Part shown: positions 1-8,117 of the stretch, piece after piece
How the letters are laid out: each line of letters begins with the position of its first letter
Position numbering within the stretch: position 1 is the first letter of the stretch
From: Streptomyces smyrnaeus
Lineage (GTDB): Bacteria; Actinomycetota; Actinomycetes; Streptomycetales; Streptomycetaceae
Direction of reading: 5' to 3'
Assembly: GCF_017676345.1 (NCBI RefSeq)
Contig: NZ_JAFFZM010000024.1
Coordinates: forward strand, 31,649-95,648
DNA length: 64,000 bases
Position numbers and translations under genes: made by a program
The notes under the pieces: generated by a model
Seen by the model: the letters and a program-made list of their open reading frames with translations, nothing else
The model's database searches: none
Told to the model about the DNA's origin: nothing

Positions 1-11
1 GGTCACCATCA

Positions 12-45
12 CGTCCGGTACGGGCCGGTACGCGTCCGGTACGGG
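12..45. repeat. 13-bp direct repeat upstream of pcrA
   Basis: The 13-mer CGTCCGGTACGGG occurs at 12-24 and again at 33-45, a period of 21 nt. It lies upstream of the pcrA promoter. No function can be assigned from this window, which begins just before it. Confidence 0.6.
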
Positions 46-100
46 TCCGATTCCCCGGCCGGTTCTCCCCGGGGCATCCCGGGGTGTCGGTGCGGCGGCC

Positions 101-106
101 TAGACT
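101..106 (+). promoter_or_regulatory. pcrA -10 element, near-leaderless start
   Basis: TAGACT fits the vegetative (HrdB-type) -10 consensus TANNNT. It ends 9 nt before the ATG at 116, so transcription should begin about 2-4 nt before the start codon. No Shine-Dalgarno sequence is present between the hexamer and the ATG, and no clear -35 is seen. This suggests a leaderless or nearly leaderless mRNA. Confidence 0.55.
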
Positions 107-115
107 CGTACGACG

Positions 116-2668
116 ATGAGCAGCCTCTTCGACGACAGCTTCCTGGCGGACCTCGACGGTATGGCACCCGAGGCGGACGCGCCCCCGCCGCCCGACCCCG
201 AGGGCTCCGGTCACCCGGGCCCCGCCGAGGAGATCCCGGACGATCTCTTCGCGGGCACCTTCACGGGCGGGGCGGGCGGCGCCGCGGGCACCGGCGGGCG
301 TGACGCGTACCACCGCGACGGCGCGCCCCGGTCCGTCGTGGACCCCGCCGCGCTGCTGGAGGGGATGAACGAGCAGCAGCGCGACGCCGTCCTGCACGCG
401 GGCTCCCCGCTGCTCATCGTCGCCGGCGCCGGGTCCGGCAAGACGCGGGTGCTCACCCACCGCATCGCCCATCTGCTGGGCGCCCGCAATGTGCACCCGG
501 GCCAGGTCCTCGCCATCACCTTCACCAACAAGGCGGCGGGCGAGATGAAGGAGCGCGTCGCCGAGCTGGTAGGGCCGCGGGCGCAGTCGATGTGGGTCTC
601 CACCTTCCACAGCGCGTGCGTGCGCATCCTGCGCCGGGAGAGCAAGAAGCTGGGCTTCACCTCGTCGTTCTCGATCTACGACGCGGCGGACTCCAAGCGC
701 CTGATGGCCCTGGTCTGCCGCGATCTCGACCTGGATCCCAAGCGCTTCCCGCCCAAGGCGTTCAGCGCCAAGGTCTCCAACCTCAAGAACGAGCTGATCG
801 ACGAGGAGGACTTCGCGGCGCAGGCGGCCGGGGGCACCTCCCGGACGGAGTCTGGGGGAGGTTTTGAGAAGACCCTCGCCGAGGCGTACACGATGTACCA
901 GGCGCGGCTGCGCGAGGCCAACGCGCTGGACTTCGACGACCTGATCATGACCACGGTCCATCTGCTCCAGGCGTTCCCCGACGTGGCCGAGCACTACCGC
1001 CGCCGCTTCCGGCACGTGCTCGTCGACGAGTACCAGGACACCAACCACGCGCAGTACCAGCTGGTGCGCGAACTGGTCGGCCCCGCCGAGGACCAGGCCG
1101 AGCTGTGTGTCGTGGGCGACGCCGACCAGTCGATCTACGCCTTCCGCGGCGCCACCATCCGCAACATCCTCCAGTTCGAAGAGGACTACCCGGACGCCAC
1201 GACGATCCTGCTGGAGCAGAACTACCGCTCCACGCAGACCATCCTGTCCGCCGCCAACGCCGTCATCGAGCGCAACGCCGACCGCCGCCCCAAGAACCTG
1301 TGGACCAAGGCCGGCTCGGGCCCCCGCATCACCGGCTATGTCGCCGACACCGAGCACGACGAGGCGCAGTTCGTCGCCGAGGAGATCGACCGCCTCAGCG
1401 ACGGGGAGCACGGGGAGACCGGGACCGACGGCGGCGAGAAGAAGGTCCGGCCCGGCGACATCGCCGTCTTCTACCGCACCAACGCCCAGTCCCGTGTCTT
1501 CGAAGAGGTCTTCATCCGCGTCGGCCTGCCCTACAAGGTCGTCGGCGGGGTGCGCTTCTACGAGCGCCGGGAGGTCCGCGACATCCTGGCGTATCTGCGG
1601 GTGCTGGCCAACCCGGAGGACGCGGTGCCGCTGCGCCGCATCCTCAACGTGCCCAAGCGCGGCATCGGCGAGCGCGCCGAGGCCATGATCGAGGCGCTGG
1701 CCCTGCGCGAGAAGATCACCTTCCCGCAGGCGCTCGTACGCGTCGAGGAGGCGTACGGCATGGCCGCGCGCTCCCTCAACGCCGTCAAGCGGTTCAACGC
1801 GCTGATGGAGGAGCTGCGCACCGTCGTGGAGTCCGGCGCCGGCCCGGCCACGGTGCTGGAGGCGGTGCTGGAGCAGACCGGCTATCTGGCCGAGCTCCAG
1901 GCGTCCACCGACCCGCAGGACGAGACCCGCATCGAGAACCTGCAGGAACTGGCCGCTGTCGCCCTGGAGTTCGAGCAGGAACACGGCGAGGAGGAGACCC
2001 CCGGCACACTCGCCGACTTCCTCGAACGGGTCGCCCTGGTCGCCGACTCCGACCAGATCCCGGAGGAGGGCGAGGACGAGGGCGTCGTCACGCTCATGAC
2101 CCTGCACACCGCCAAGGGCCTCGAGTTCCCGGTCGTCTTCCTGACGGGCATGGAGGACGGCGTCTTCCCGCACATGCGGGCCCTGGGCCAGACCAAGGAG
2201 CTGGAGGAGGAGCGCCGACTCGCCTACGTCGGCATCACCCGCGCCCAGGAGCGGCTGTATCTCACCCGCGCCGCGATGCGCAGCGCCTGGGGCCAGCCCT
2301 CCTACAACCCGCCCTCCCGCTTCCTGGAGGAGATCCCCGCCGAGTACCTCGACTGGAAGCGGACGGGCAGCGGGGGCGGTGCCGGGATCGGCGCGTCCCT
2401 CTCCTCGTCCCCCGGCGCCCCGGGCCGGGCCGGGGGCACCTCACGGGCGACGTCGCAGACGGGCCCCTCCGGCTTCGCGACACGACGCGCCGGGGACCGG
2501 CCGGTGGTCTCTCTCCAGGTCGGTGACCGCGTCACCCATGACAGCTTCGGACTGGGCACGGTGCAGTCGGTGAAGGGCAGCGGCGACAACGCCGAGGCGA
2601 CCATCGACTTCGGCGGCGAGAAGCCCAAGCGGCTGCTGCTGCGCTACGCGCCGGTGGAGAAGCTCTGA
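116..2668 (+). CDS. pcrA: ATP-dependent DNA helicase PcrA/UvrD
   Basis: Superfamily 1A 3'-5' DNA helicase acting in nucleotide excision repair, replication-fork maintenance and RNA polymerase clearance. Visible: Walker A AGAGSGKT at residues 103-110, motif II VDEYQDT from residue 303, a QSIYAFRGA motif III, and a C-terminal VGITRAQ motif VI. The last 50 residues form a Tudor-like segment (VGDRVTHDSFGLGTV) that in PcrA of other bacteria contacts RNA polymerase. At 850 residues it is about 100 longer than B. subtilis PcrA; the excess is an acidic/Gly-rich N-terminal tail of about 80 residues and a Ser/Gly linker near residues 755-795. The ATG at 116 is supported by the -10 box just upstream. 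Family assignment is certain; the PcrA rather than UvrD name follows actinobacterial usage. Confidence 0.96.
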   Translation: MSSLFDDSFLADLDGMAPEADAPPPPDPEGSGHPGPAEEIPDDLFAGTFTGGAGGAAGTGGRDAYHRDGAPRSVVDPAALLEGMNEQQRDAVLHAGSPLLIVAGAGSGKTRVLTHRIAHLLGARNVHPGQVLAITFTNKAAGEMKERVAELVGPRAQSMWVSTFHSACVRILRRESKKLGFTSSFSIYDAADSKRLMALVCRDLDLDPKRFPPKAFSAKVSNLKNELIDEEDFAAQAAGGTSRTESGGGFEKTLAEAYTMYQARLREANALDFDDLIMTTVHLLQAFPDVAEHYRRRFRHVLVDEYQDTNHAQYQLVRELVGPAEDQAELCVVGDADQSIYAFRGATIRNILQFEEDYPDATTILLEQNYRSTQTILSAANAVIERNADRRPKNLWTKAGSGPRITGYVADTEHDEAQFVAEEIDRLSDGEHGETGTDGGEKKVRPGDIAVFYRTNAQSRVFEEVFIRVGLPYKVVGGVRFYERREVRDILAYLRVLANPEDAVPLRRILNVPKRGIGERAEAMIEALALREKITFPQALVRVEEAYGMAARSLNAVKRFNALMEELRTVVESGAGPATVLEAVLEQTGYLAELQASTDPQDETRIENLQELAAVALEFEQEHGEEETPGTLADFLERVALVADSDQIPEEGEDEGVVTLMTLHTAKGLEFPVVFLTGMEDGVFPHMRALGQTKELEEERRLAYVGITRAQERLYLTRAAMRSAWGQPSYNPPSRFLEEIPAEYLDWKRTGSGGGAGIGASLSSSPGAPGRAGGTSRATSQTGPSGFATRRAGDRPVVSLQVGDRVTHDSFGLGTVQSVKGSGDNAEATIDFGGEKPKRLLLRYAPVEKL

Positions 2669-2823
2669 CGCCGTAGGCGTCGTCTGCGCGGTCTGCGCGT
2701 ATGCGCGCTGGGGACGTCGTCGGCGCCGCAGGTCGGAGTTGCCCCTCTGCATGCGCGGAGGGGCACCATCTGCGAGCGGCAAGCACCACCTGGCCACAAC
2801 CGGCCCTGAGCCGGCCCTCCGCC

Positions 2824-2851
2824 GACCCCCAGCTGGTTTCAGCTGGGGGTC
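2824..2851. terminator. Bidirectional hairpin between pcrA and the M23 gene
   Basis: Perfect 12-bp stem: GACCCCCAGCTG at 2824-2835 pairs with 2840-2851 across the loop GTTT. It directly abuts the stop codon of the leftward M23 gene (2852) and lies 155 nt after the pcrA stop, so it can serve both convergent genes. There is no long T-run, which is usual in Streptomyces. Confidence 0.8.
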
Positions 2852-4720
2852 TCAGCTGATGTTGAGGCCCTTGCTCTGGAGCCACGGAATGGGGTCCACA
2901 GCCGAGCCGCCGCCCGGGTGCACCTCGAAGTGCAGATGCGGACCGGTGGAGTTGCCGGAGTTGCCGGAGTAGGCGATCACATCGCCCGCCTTCACCTCGC
3001 CCGAGCGGATCTTGTTGCTGCTCAGATGGCAGTACCAGGTCTCCGTGCCGTCCTTCGCCGTCACGACCGCCATGTTCCCGTACGCCACGTCGTGCTTCGT
3101 GGAGACGACGCCGTCGGTGGCGGCCATGACGGGGGTGCCGTAACTGACCGGGAAGTCGATACCGGTGTGGATCGACATCCAGTTGACGCCTGCCTGGCCG
3201 TAGCGCGCGCTGAGGGAGTGGTCCTTGACCGGGATCGCGAACTTGGGGCGCATGGCCTCCTTGCGCGCCGCCTCCTTCGCCTTGCGCTCCTTCTCGGCCT
3301 CCTGGCGCTGCTTGAGGTCGATGCGCTCCTGGGTGCGGCTGGCGCGGTCGGCGAAGTCGTCGGCGTCCGCGGAGAGCCCCTGGAGCTGGGTGTCCAGCTT
3401 GCTGTTGGCGCTCGACGGTTTGACGGGTGCGGCGTCCGGTGCGGCGACCGTGGTGCTGTCCTTGTTGTCGTCGCCCATCACACTGGCCGCTGCGGCTCCC
3501 GCGACACCCATGACGGCGACGGACGGTACGGCCACGGTGATCAGCGCCCGGCGCCGGGGCCGGGGTTTGGGGGAGCGGCGGCGTCCGCGGCCGTGCGGGC
3601 CGCCGACGGTGCCGAGCGCGGCGGGTGGTGCGGCGGTGTCGTCGTGACCGTCCCACTCGTCGTCCGACCCGGGGGCGAAATCGTGCTCGTACGGCGACTC
3701 ATCGGCCTGCTCGTGCCCGTGCTCGTGCTGGGCGACTGCGGAGAAGTCCCACTGGGCGGTGGAGTCCTGGCCCTGCTCGGGAGCGGTGAAGCCGTGGTGG
3801 TCGGGTTCGAACTGTGCGGCGCCCGGCCCGTATCCCGCCTCCGCGCCGTAGGTGCTCTCTTCGCCGCCGCCGTAACCCGGCAGACCGTGACCGCCCGGCT
3901 GCTCGTGACCTCCCGCACCGCCGTAACCGTTGTAGGTCTCGTAGGCCTCGTAGCTCTCATAGGCCTCGTAGGCGGCGCTGTCGTGCGCCTCGTAGTTGCC
4001 GTGGCCGGAATGGTCGGCGGGGGCGGAGTGGCCCGCGTGGCTGCCGTGTTGCGAGTCGTAACCGTCGTACGCGGCCTGCCCGTCGGCGCCCTGTCCGTCG
4101 TAGGCGCCCTGTCCGTCGTAGGCGGCGTGCTCGTAACCGGTGTAGCCCTCGTGGTTCTCGTAGCCGTAGGCCGTGCCCTGGCCGTCGGTCGTCCAACCGC
4201 CGGTCTGGGTACCGGCCGCGTCCCAGCCGCCGGTGCCCCAGGTGGTCGTGTCCCAGCCGCCGGTTTCCTGCACCCCGAAGGTCCACTGGCCGGTGCCGTC
4301 GTCGGCCCTGAGGTGTCCTGCGCCGAACCCCGGCGCGGAGAGGCCGCCGTCGGTCTGCTCGGGGCCCGCTTGCGCCGGGATGTGCCCGGTGGCCATGGGG
4401 TCGGGGCTGTAACTCCCCGTTCCCCAGGCGGTGCCGGCCTCCCACGACGCGGTCGGACAGCTGCCGGTGTCGGTCCCGGGAAGGGTGCCGAACAGGGGAT
4501 CGTCGTCACCGTAGGACGTGCCTGAGCCGTCGGCGTAGGAGCCACCGGACGTGTCGTAGGTGCCGGTGGAATACCCGTCGTGCGAGCCGGCCTGGTAGGC
4601 GTCCTCGCTGTAAGCGCCGTACGCGGGCTGTGTGTAGTCCGCGTCGTAGGTGCCGTACGAGAAGCCGGAACCGGGGTCGTCGGGACTCGGGACTCCCGAC
4701 GGATGACGGTCGTTCACCAC
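2852..4720 (-). CDS. Membrane-anchored M23 metallopeptidase with Tyr/Gly-rich N-terminal part
   Basis: LytM-type peptidoglycan endopeptidase. Residues 1 to about 390 are low-complexity, rich in Gly, Tyr, Asp, Ala and His with many YDGQG, YEAYE and GYGG-like motifs. A basic stretch RRRR precedes one transmembrane segment at about 393-417. An Ala/Lys/Glu coiled coil follows at about 440-495, and the M23 domain ends the protein, with zinc motif HTGID near residue 518 and HLHFE near 595. The topology implies a cytoplasmic repetitive part and an extracellular enzyme. GTG at 4720 is chosen because AAAGAG sits 6 nt upstream; TTG 4723 and GTG 4717 are alternatives. The domain is clear; the substrate bond is not known. 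Confidence 0.88.
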   Translation of the reverse strand: MVNDRHPSGVPSPDDPGSGFSYGTYDADYTQPAYGAYSEDAYQAGSHDGYSTGTYDTSGGSYADGSGTSYGDDDPLFGTLPGTDTGSCPTASWEAGTAWGTGSYSPDPMATGHIPAQAGPEQTDGGLSAPGFGAGHLRADDGTGQWTFGVQETGGWDTTTWGTGGWDAAGTQTGGWTTDGQGTAYGYENHEGYTGYEHAAYDGQGAYDGQGADGQAAYDGYDSQHGSHAGHSAPADHSGHGNYEAHDSAAYEAYESYEAYETYNGYGGAGGHEQPGGHGLPGYGGGEESTYGAEAGYGPGAAQFEPDHHGFTAPEQGQDSTAQWDFSAVAQHEHGHEQADESPYEHDFAPGSDDEWDGHDDTAAPPAALGTVGGPHGRGRRRSPKPRPRRRALITVAVPSVAVMGVAGAAAASVMGDDNKDSTTVAAPDAAPVKPSSANSKLDTQLQGLSADADDFADRASRTQERIDLKQRQEAEKERKAKEAARKEAMRPKFAIPVKDHSLSARYGQAGVNWMSIHTGIDFPVSYGTPVMAATDGVVSTKHDVAYGNMAVVTAKDGTETWYCHLSSNKIRSGEVKAGDVIAYSGNSGNSTGPHLHFEVHPGGGSAVDPIPWLQSKGLNIS

Positions 4721-4874
4721 CAACTTCTCTTTCGCCTCGGCGACAGGGGCGGAGCAGTGCGGTGACTGTACCCGGCGGTATGCGACGGCGACAATCTACG
4801 GGAGGTTTTAGCGCCGCAGGAAAAGGGCAATCGGCCGCCTTTCGGCGGACTACGGACTGGTAGCAGAGGTTGAG

Positions 4875-4891
4875 TTCGAAATTCGTTCGAA
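4875..4891. repeat. Paired TTCGAA palindromes
   Basis: TTCGAA at 4875-4880 and 4886-4891, separated by ATTCG. The whole forms an inverted repeat upstream of the M23 gene (leftward start 4720). It resembles a LexA box, but the inner spacing is one base short of TCGAAC-N4-GTTCGA. Confidence 0.5.
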
Positions 4892-5404
4892 AGAGTGAGT
4901 CTCTCGGATGGCCCTGTCCGTCGTCCCGGTGCCGGGGGCGGTGAGGACGCTCCCGGCGCACCCGGTCCGGTTCCAACTCCCCACGGATGCGGGCGCGAAC
5001 ACCGAATCCCCCGTCCGCGCCATATGCCCGACACTGCTCTGATGGGCGGCCGATACCCGCAGGTCGGAATGGTCGAGCCGGTCCGTTTCCGGCGTAATTG
5101 ATCAAGGCTTCAACGCCTCAACGCTTCGGGAAATCGATGAAGGCGGTGCAAGCGGCGCAAATACGCGTACGGTCGGCGGGCACTGTCGGCCGCCCCGCGC
5201 CGCCCCGCCTTGCCGTCGGTCGGCCCGCGTTCCGGCCGTTCCGAAGCCGGGGCGCGTCCGGCGCACAACGAGGGGCGTGCGGGCCCCGGGCGCCGGGCGC
5301 GCGCGGGAGCATCCAGGACGCGCGTCACGTCGTGGGCGCTGCGGACGAGAATTGGCTCGCGCGCGTCACCCGACGCGTGCGGCGCTGGTCCCGGCCCGTC
5401 CCGG

Positions 5405-5497
5405 GGCCGCCCCCAGCCCGGCCCGCCCCACCCGGCCCGCCCCCGGTCTGGCCCGCCCCCGGTCTGGCCCGCTCCCAGCCTGGCCCGCCTCCGGCCC
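5405..5497. repeat. GC-rich minisatellite, about six 14-16-bp units
   Basis: Imperfect tandem units of the form GGCCCGCCCCCGGTCT. The units at 5434-5449 and 5450-5465 are identical, those at 5466-5481 and 5482-5497 are diverged, and two shorter units lie at 5405-5433. The array is non-coding, about 140 bp upstream of icmB. Confidence 0.75.
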
Positions 5498-5637
5498 GGC
5501 GCCGGATCCGGGGCCCCGCGTGTGATTTCCCCCTCGGTTGCGAGCCCGGAAGGGGACGGGTGCGGGATGCTGGAGATAACGTGCGTTCACACCCCGTGGC
5601 CCGTCCGGCCGGGAGGTCGTCCTAGAGGGAGGCAGTG

Positions 5638-6048
5638 ATGGATGTGACCGGTCCGATCCGCGTGGTGGTCGCCAAACCGGGCCTCGACGGCCATGACCGA
5701 GGCGCCAAGGTCATCGCCCGAGCCCTGCGCGACGCCGGTATGGAGGTCATCTACACCGGGCTGCACCAGACCCCCGAACAGGTCGTGGACACCGCCATCC
5801 AGGAAGACGCGGACGCCATCGGCCTGTCCATCCTCTCCGGCGCACACAACACCCTCTTCGCACGGGTACTGGAACTGCTGCGCGAGCGGGACGCCACCGA
5901 CATCAAGGTCTTCGGCGGCGGGATCATCCCCGAGGCGGACATCCCCCCGCTGAAGGAGCAGGGTGTCGCCGAGATCTTCACCCCCGGCGCCACCACCAGC
6001 GAGGTCGTCGACTGGATCCGCACCCACGTGGGCCCGGTCGCAGCCTGA
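5638..6048 (+). CDS. icmB: Isobutyryl-CoA mutase small (B12-binding) subunit
   Basis: Coenzyme-B12-binding subunit that pairs with a separate large subunit (IcmA) to interconvert isobutyryl-CoA and n-butyryl-CoA. The cobalamin signature DGHDRG (D17-x-H19-x-x-G22) supplies the lower axial histidine, followed by GLSILSGAH and FGGGIIPEAD, the other two conserved loops. The length of 136 residues equals the known small subunit rather than the 700-residue fused mutases. ATG 5638 is preferred over GTG 5635 because GGGAGG (5627-5632) lies 5 nt upstream. No large-subunit gene is near, so IcmA must be encoded elsewhere. The alternative is the B12 subunit of a related acyl-CoA mutase. Confidence 0.87.
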   Translation: MDVTGPIRVVVAKPGLDGHDRGAKVIARALRDAGMEVIYTGLHQTPEQVVDTAIQEDADAIGLSILSGAHNTLFARVLELLRERDATDIKVFGGGIIPEADIPPLKEQGVAEIFTPGATTSEVVDWIRTHVGPVAA

Positions 6049-6194
6049 ACCCCTGAGCCCCCACCCGTTGCCGTCGCCCGTTGTTGCCCGTCAGCCGTCA
6101 GCCGTCAGCACGGGGCGGTGTCGCGGTGTCGATGCGGTGCCGGCACGGGGCGCTGCGGCGTCGCCGGCCGTGGTCGGCCCGGTGCAGTGCGGGG

Positions 6195-8030
6195 TCACCC
6201 CTCCCTGGGCCCCGGCATCTCCTCCCGCCGCCCCTCCCTCAGCTCCGCGAGCATCGCGGAGCGCAGCCGCAGGGTGGCGACGAGCCGCTGGAACGACTCC
6301 GCCCAGTAAGCCCCGGCTCCCGGTGACTCGCCCTCCTTCTCGTCCGGCACAGCGGTGAGCGGCGCGAGCCGCTCCGCGTCGGCCGGGTCCAGACAGCGCT
6401 CGGCCAGCCCCATCACCCCGCTGAAGCTCCACGGGTAGCTGCCCGCGTCCCGCGCGATCTCCAAAGCGTCCACCACCGCCCGCCCCAGCGGCAGCGACCA
6501 CGGCACGCCGCACACCCCCAGGATGCGGAACGCCTCCGACAGCCCGTGTGCCGCTATGAAGCGTGCGGCCCACTCGCCACGCTCCTCCTCGGGCAGCACC
6601 GCGAGCAGCTTGGCCGGATCGCCGGGACCCTCGGAGAACGGCTCGGTGGGCTCCCCGATGAGGGCGCGCGCCCACGCCGGGTTCCGCTGCCGCACCGCCG
6701 CACCGCACCACGCCGCGTGCAGATCGTCCCGCCAGCCGTCGGCGACCGGCAGCGCCACGATCTGTGCGGGCGTCAGTCCGCCCAGCTGTTCGCTCCACAC
6801 CTCCAGCGGCGTCGCCTCCACCAGCTGGACCAGCCACCAGGCCCGTTCCCCGCGCCCCGTCGGCGGTTTGGCCACCACACCGTCACGCTGCATGTCGGTG
6901 TCGCACGCGTGCGGGGCCTCCACCACGATGCCCGCTGCCGGAGGCGACTCCCGGCGGTGGCCGGAGGACTGCGCCAGGGCGGAACCCGCACCGCCCATCC
7001 GGTCCAGCGCCACGCAGCTGCGGGCGCGCTTCGCCATCCGGGCCGCCAGTGCGGAGCCCGGCAATGTCGCCAGAAGTTCGGCGGCGGTCGCCCGCACGGT
7101 GCGGCTGCGGTCGGTCAGCGCCCGCTCCAGGAACGGCTCGTCGGCGGGGCCGAGACCCAGGCGCAGCGAGTCGAGGAACATCAGTCTGTCCTCGGCCCGC
7201 TCGGTCTGCCAGGTGGAGCTCAACAGCGCCAGCGCCGCCTGAGGATCGCGCTGCCGCACAGTTGTCAGCAGCGCCACCCGCTCGGCGAACAGCCCCTCCT
7301 GCCACAGTCGTTCCGTCTCCTGGGGGTGTTCGTCGGGGATCTGGTGGCGGACGCCGTCGCGCAGCGCGAATTTCCAGTCGGCGTTGTGCCGCGCCAGCCA
7401 CAGCGCCCGCGGGCCGGCGAACGCCAGCGTCTCGGCCCGAAGATCGGTGCGGGCGCGAGCGGCGTCCAGCAGCGCGGGCAGCAGCGCGGCGGGCGCGCGA
7501 TAGCCCTGGGCGTTCGCCTCCGCGAGCCACTGCGGCAGCAGCTCACCCAGGTCCGGACCCGAACCGCGCCGCCCGGACGCCGCCCCCGCCGGACTCGACC
7601 CGCTCAGCGCCCGGTCGGCGAGCAGCGTCGCCAGCCGCCGCTCGGCCGCGCTGGGCAGCGGCTCCCGCTCGTCCGCCGGGGCGGGCTCGGGCCGCTGCCG
7701 GGACACGGCGGGCCGCGCACCCGCCCGGCGACGGACGGTTTCGGTGGCCGCCGCGTCCAGGAGGGCCGTCACGCTTCCACCCGGTGGGCGCCGCCGCTCG
7801 GACCCCAGCAGCGCGGCGGCCACCAGCTCCCCCCAGTCCCCGGCACGCGCTGCCCCGGACTCCGGTTCCGTGACTGTCGCCGACCCCGTCCGCGACCCGG
7901 CGGCCCCCGCCTGCGCCTCGCCCTTCGGGCCGAGGACTGTGCTGTCGGCTCCGCCGTGCTGCTCCTGTGCGTCGCCGGGCGGCGGCTCGCTCTCGCGTAT
8001 GCGCCGTCCCGCTTCCGTCTCAACCGTCAC
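6195..8030 (-). CDS. DUF5691 family protein, second gene of SWIM arm
   Basis: 611-residue soluble protein of unknown biochemical function that I assign to DUF5691. Residues about 60-200 are Ala/Arg/Pro-rich; the rest looks alpha-helical and repetitive (RLWQEGLFAERVALLTTVRQ, SRTVRATAAELLATLPGSALA), like HEAT repeats. No catalytic motif is visible. It lies 87 nt downstream of the SWIM gene on the same strand and probably shares its promoter at 9664-9686. GTG 8030 has GAGG 5 nt upstream. Association with SWIM, MoxR, DUF5682 and VWA genes suggests a scaffold or adaptor for the AAA+ machine; this is inference from context. Confidence 0.8.
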   Translation of the reverse strand: MTVETEAGRRIRESEPPPGDAQEQHGGADSTVLGPKGEAQAGAAGSRTGSATVTEPESGAARAGDWGELVAAALLGSERRRPPGGSVTALLDAAATETVRRRAGARPAVSRQRPEPAPADEREPLPSAAERRLATLLADRALSGSSPAGAASGRRGSGPDLGELLPQWLAEANAQGYRAPAALLPALLDAARARTDLRAETLAFAGPRALWLARHNADWKFALRDGVRHQIPDEHPQETERLWQEGLFAERVALLTTVRQRDPQAALALLSSTWQTERAEDRLMFLDSLRLGLGPADEPFLERALTDRSRTVRATAAELLATLPGSALAARMAKRARSCVALDRMGGAGSALAQSSGHRRESPPAAGIVVEAPHACDTDMQRDGVVAKPPTGRGERAWWLVQLVEATPLEVWSEQLGGLTPAQIVALPVADGWRDDLHAAWCGAAVRQRNPAWARALIGEPTEPFSEGPGDPAKLLAVLPEEERGEWAARFIAAHGLSEAFRILGVCGVPWSLPLGRAVVDALEIARDAGSYPWSFSGVMGLAERCLDPADAERLAPLTAVPDEKEGESPGAGAYWAESFQRLVATLRLRSAMLAELREGRREEMPGPREG

Positions 8031-8046
8031 ATCAGCCTCTTCCGTT

Positions 8047-8071
8047 GCCGCTCGCCGCTCGCCGCTCGCCG
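8047..8071. repeat. 7-bp tandem repeat between the SWIM and DUF5691 genes
   Basis: GCCGCTC is repeated three times (8047-8067) with a partial fourth copy (GCCG). It lies in the 87-bp spacer between two leftward genes, just upstream of the DUF5691 ribosome-binding site. It could vary by slippage. Confidence 0.6.
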
Positions 8072-8117
8072 TTCCGCCTGTGGACCGTCCGTCCGCCTTT
8101 GCTTCGTCCCCCGGCCG

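Larger units (their letters stand above)
4721..5637. other. 917-bp intergenic region, no supported gene
   Basis: The stretch separates the leftward M23 gene from rightward icmB. It holds a small hairpin (CCGCC 4835-4839, GGCGG 4844-4848), a double TTCGAA palindrome (4875-4891) and a GC-rich minisatellite (5405-5497). Open frames here, such as 5098-5625, are Arg/Pro/Gly-rich with no recognisable domain and are judged spurious. The long leader upstream of the M23 gene could carry an RNA regulator, but I could not match it to a known riboswitch. Confidence 0.6.

Noticed and set aside
1105..2526. 473-residue frame inside pcrA
   Set aside because: Shadow frame of the helicase gene; Arg/Gly-rich, no domain.
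4875..4891. LexA (SOS) box
   Set aside because: TCGAA and GTTCGA are present but separated by one base too few for TCGAAC-N4-GTTCGA, and the gene downstream is not an SOS gene.
4721..5040. c-di-AMP (ydaO) riboswitch upstream of the M23 gene
   Set aside because: Such riboswitches precede cell-wall hydrolase genes in actinobacteria, so I looked for one on the minus strand. The conserved GGGGTGAATC-like and CAGCTAACC-like segments were not found in the right order.
5098..5625. 175-residue open frame in the region before icmB
   Set aside because: Its Pro/Ala/Arg runs come from the minisatellite, there is no ribosome-binding site, and no family is recognisable.
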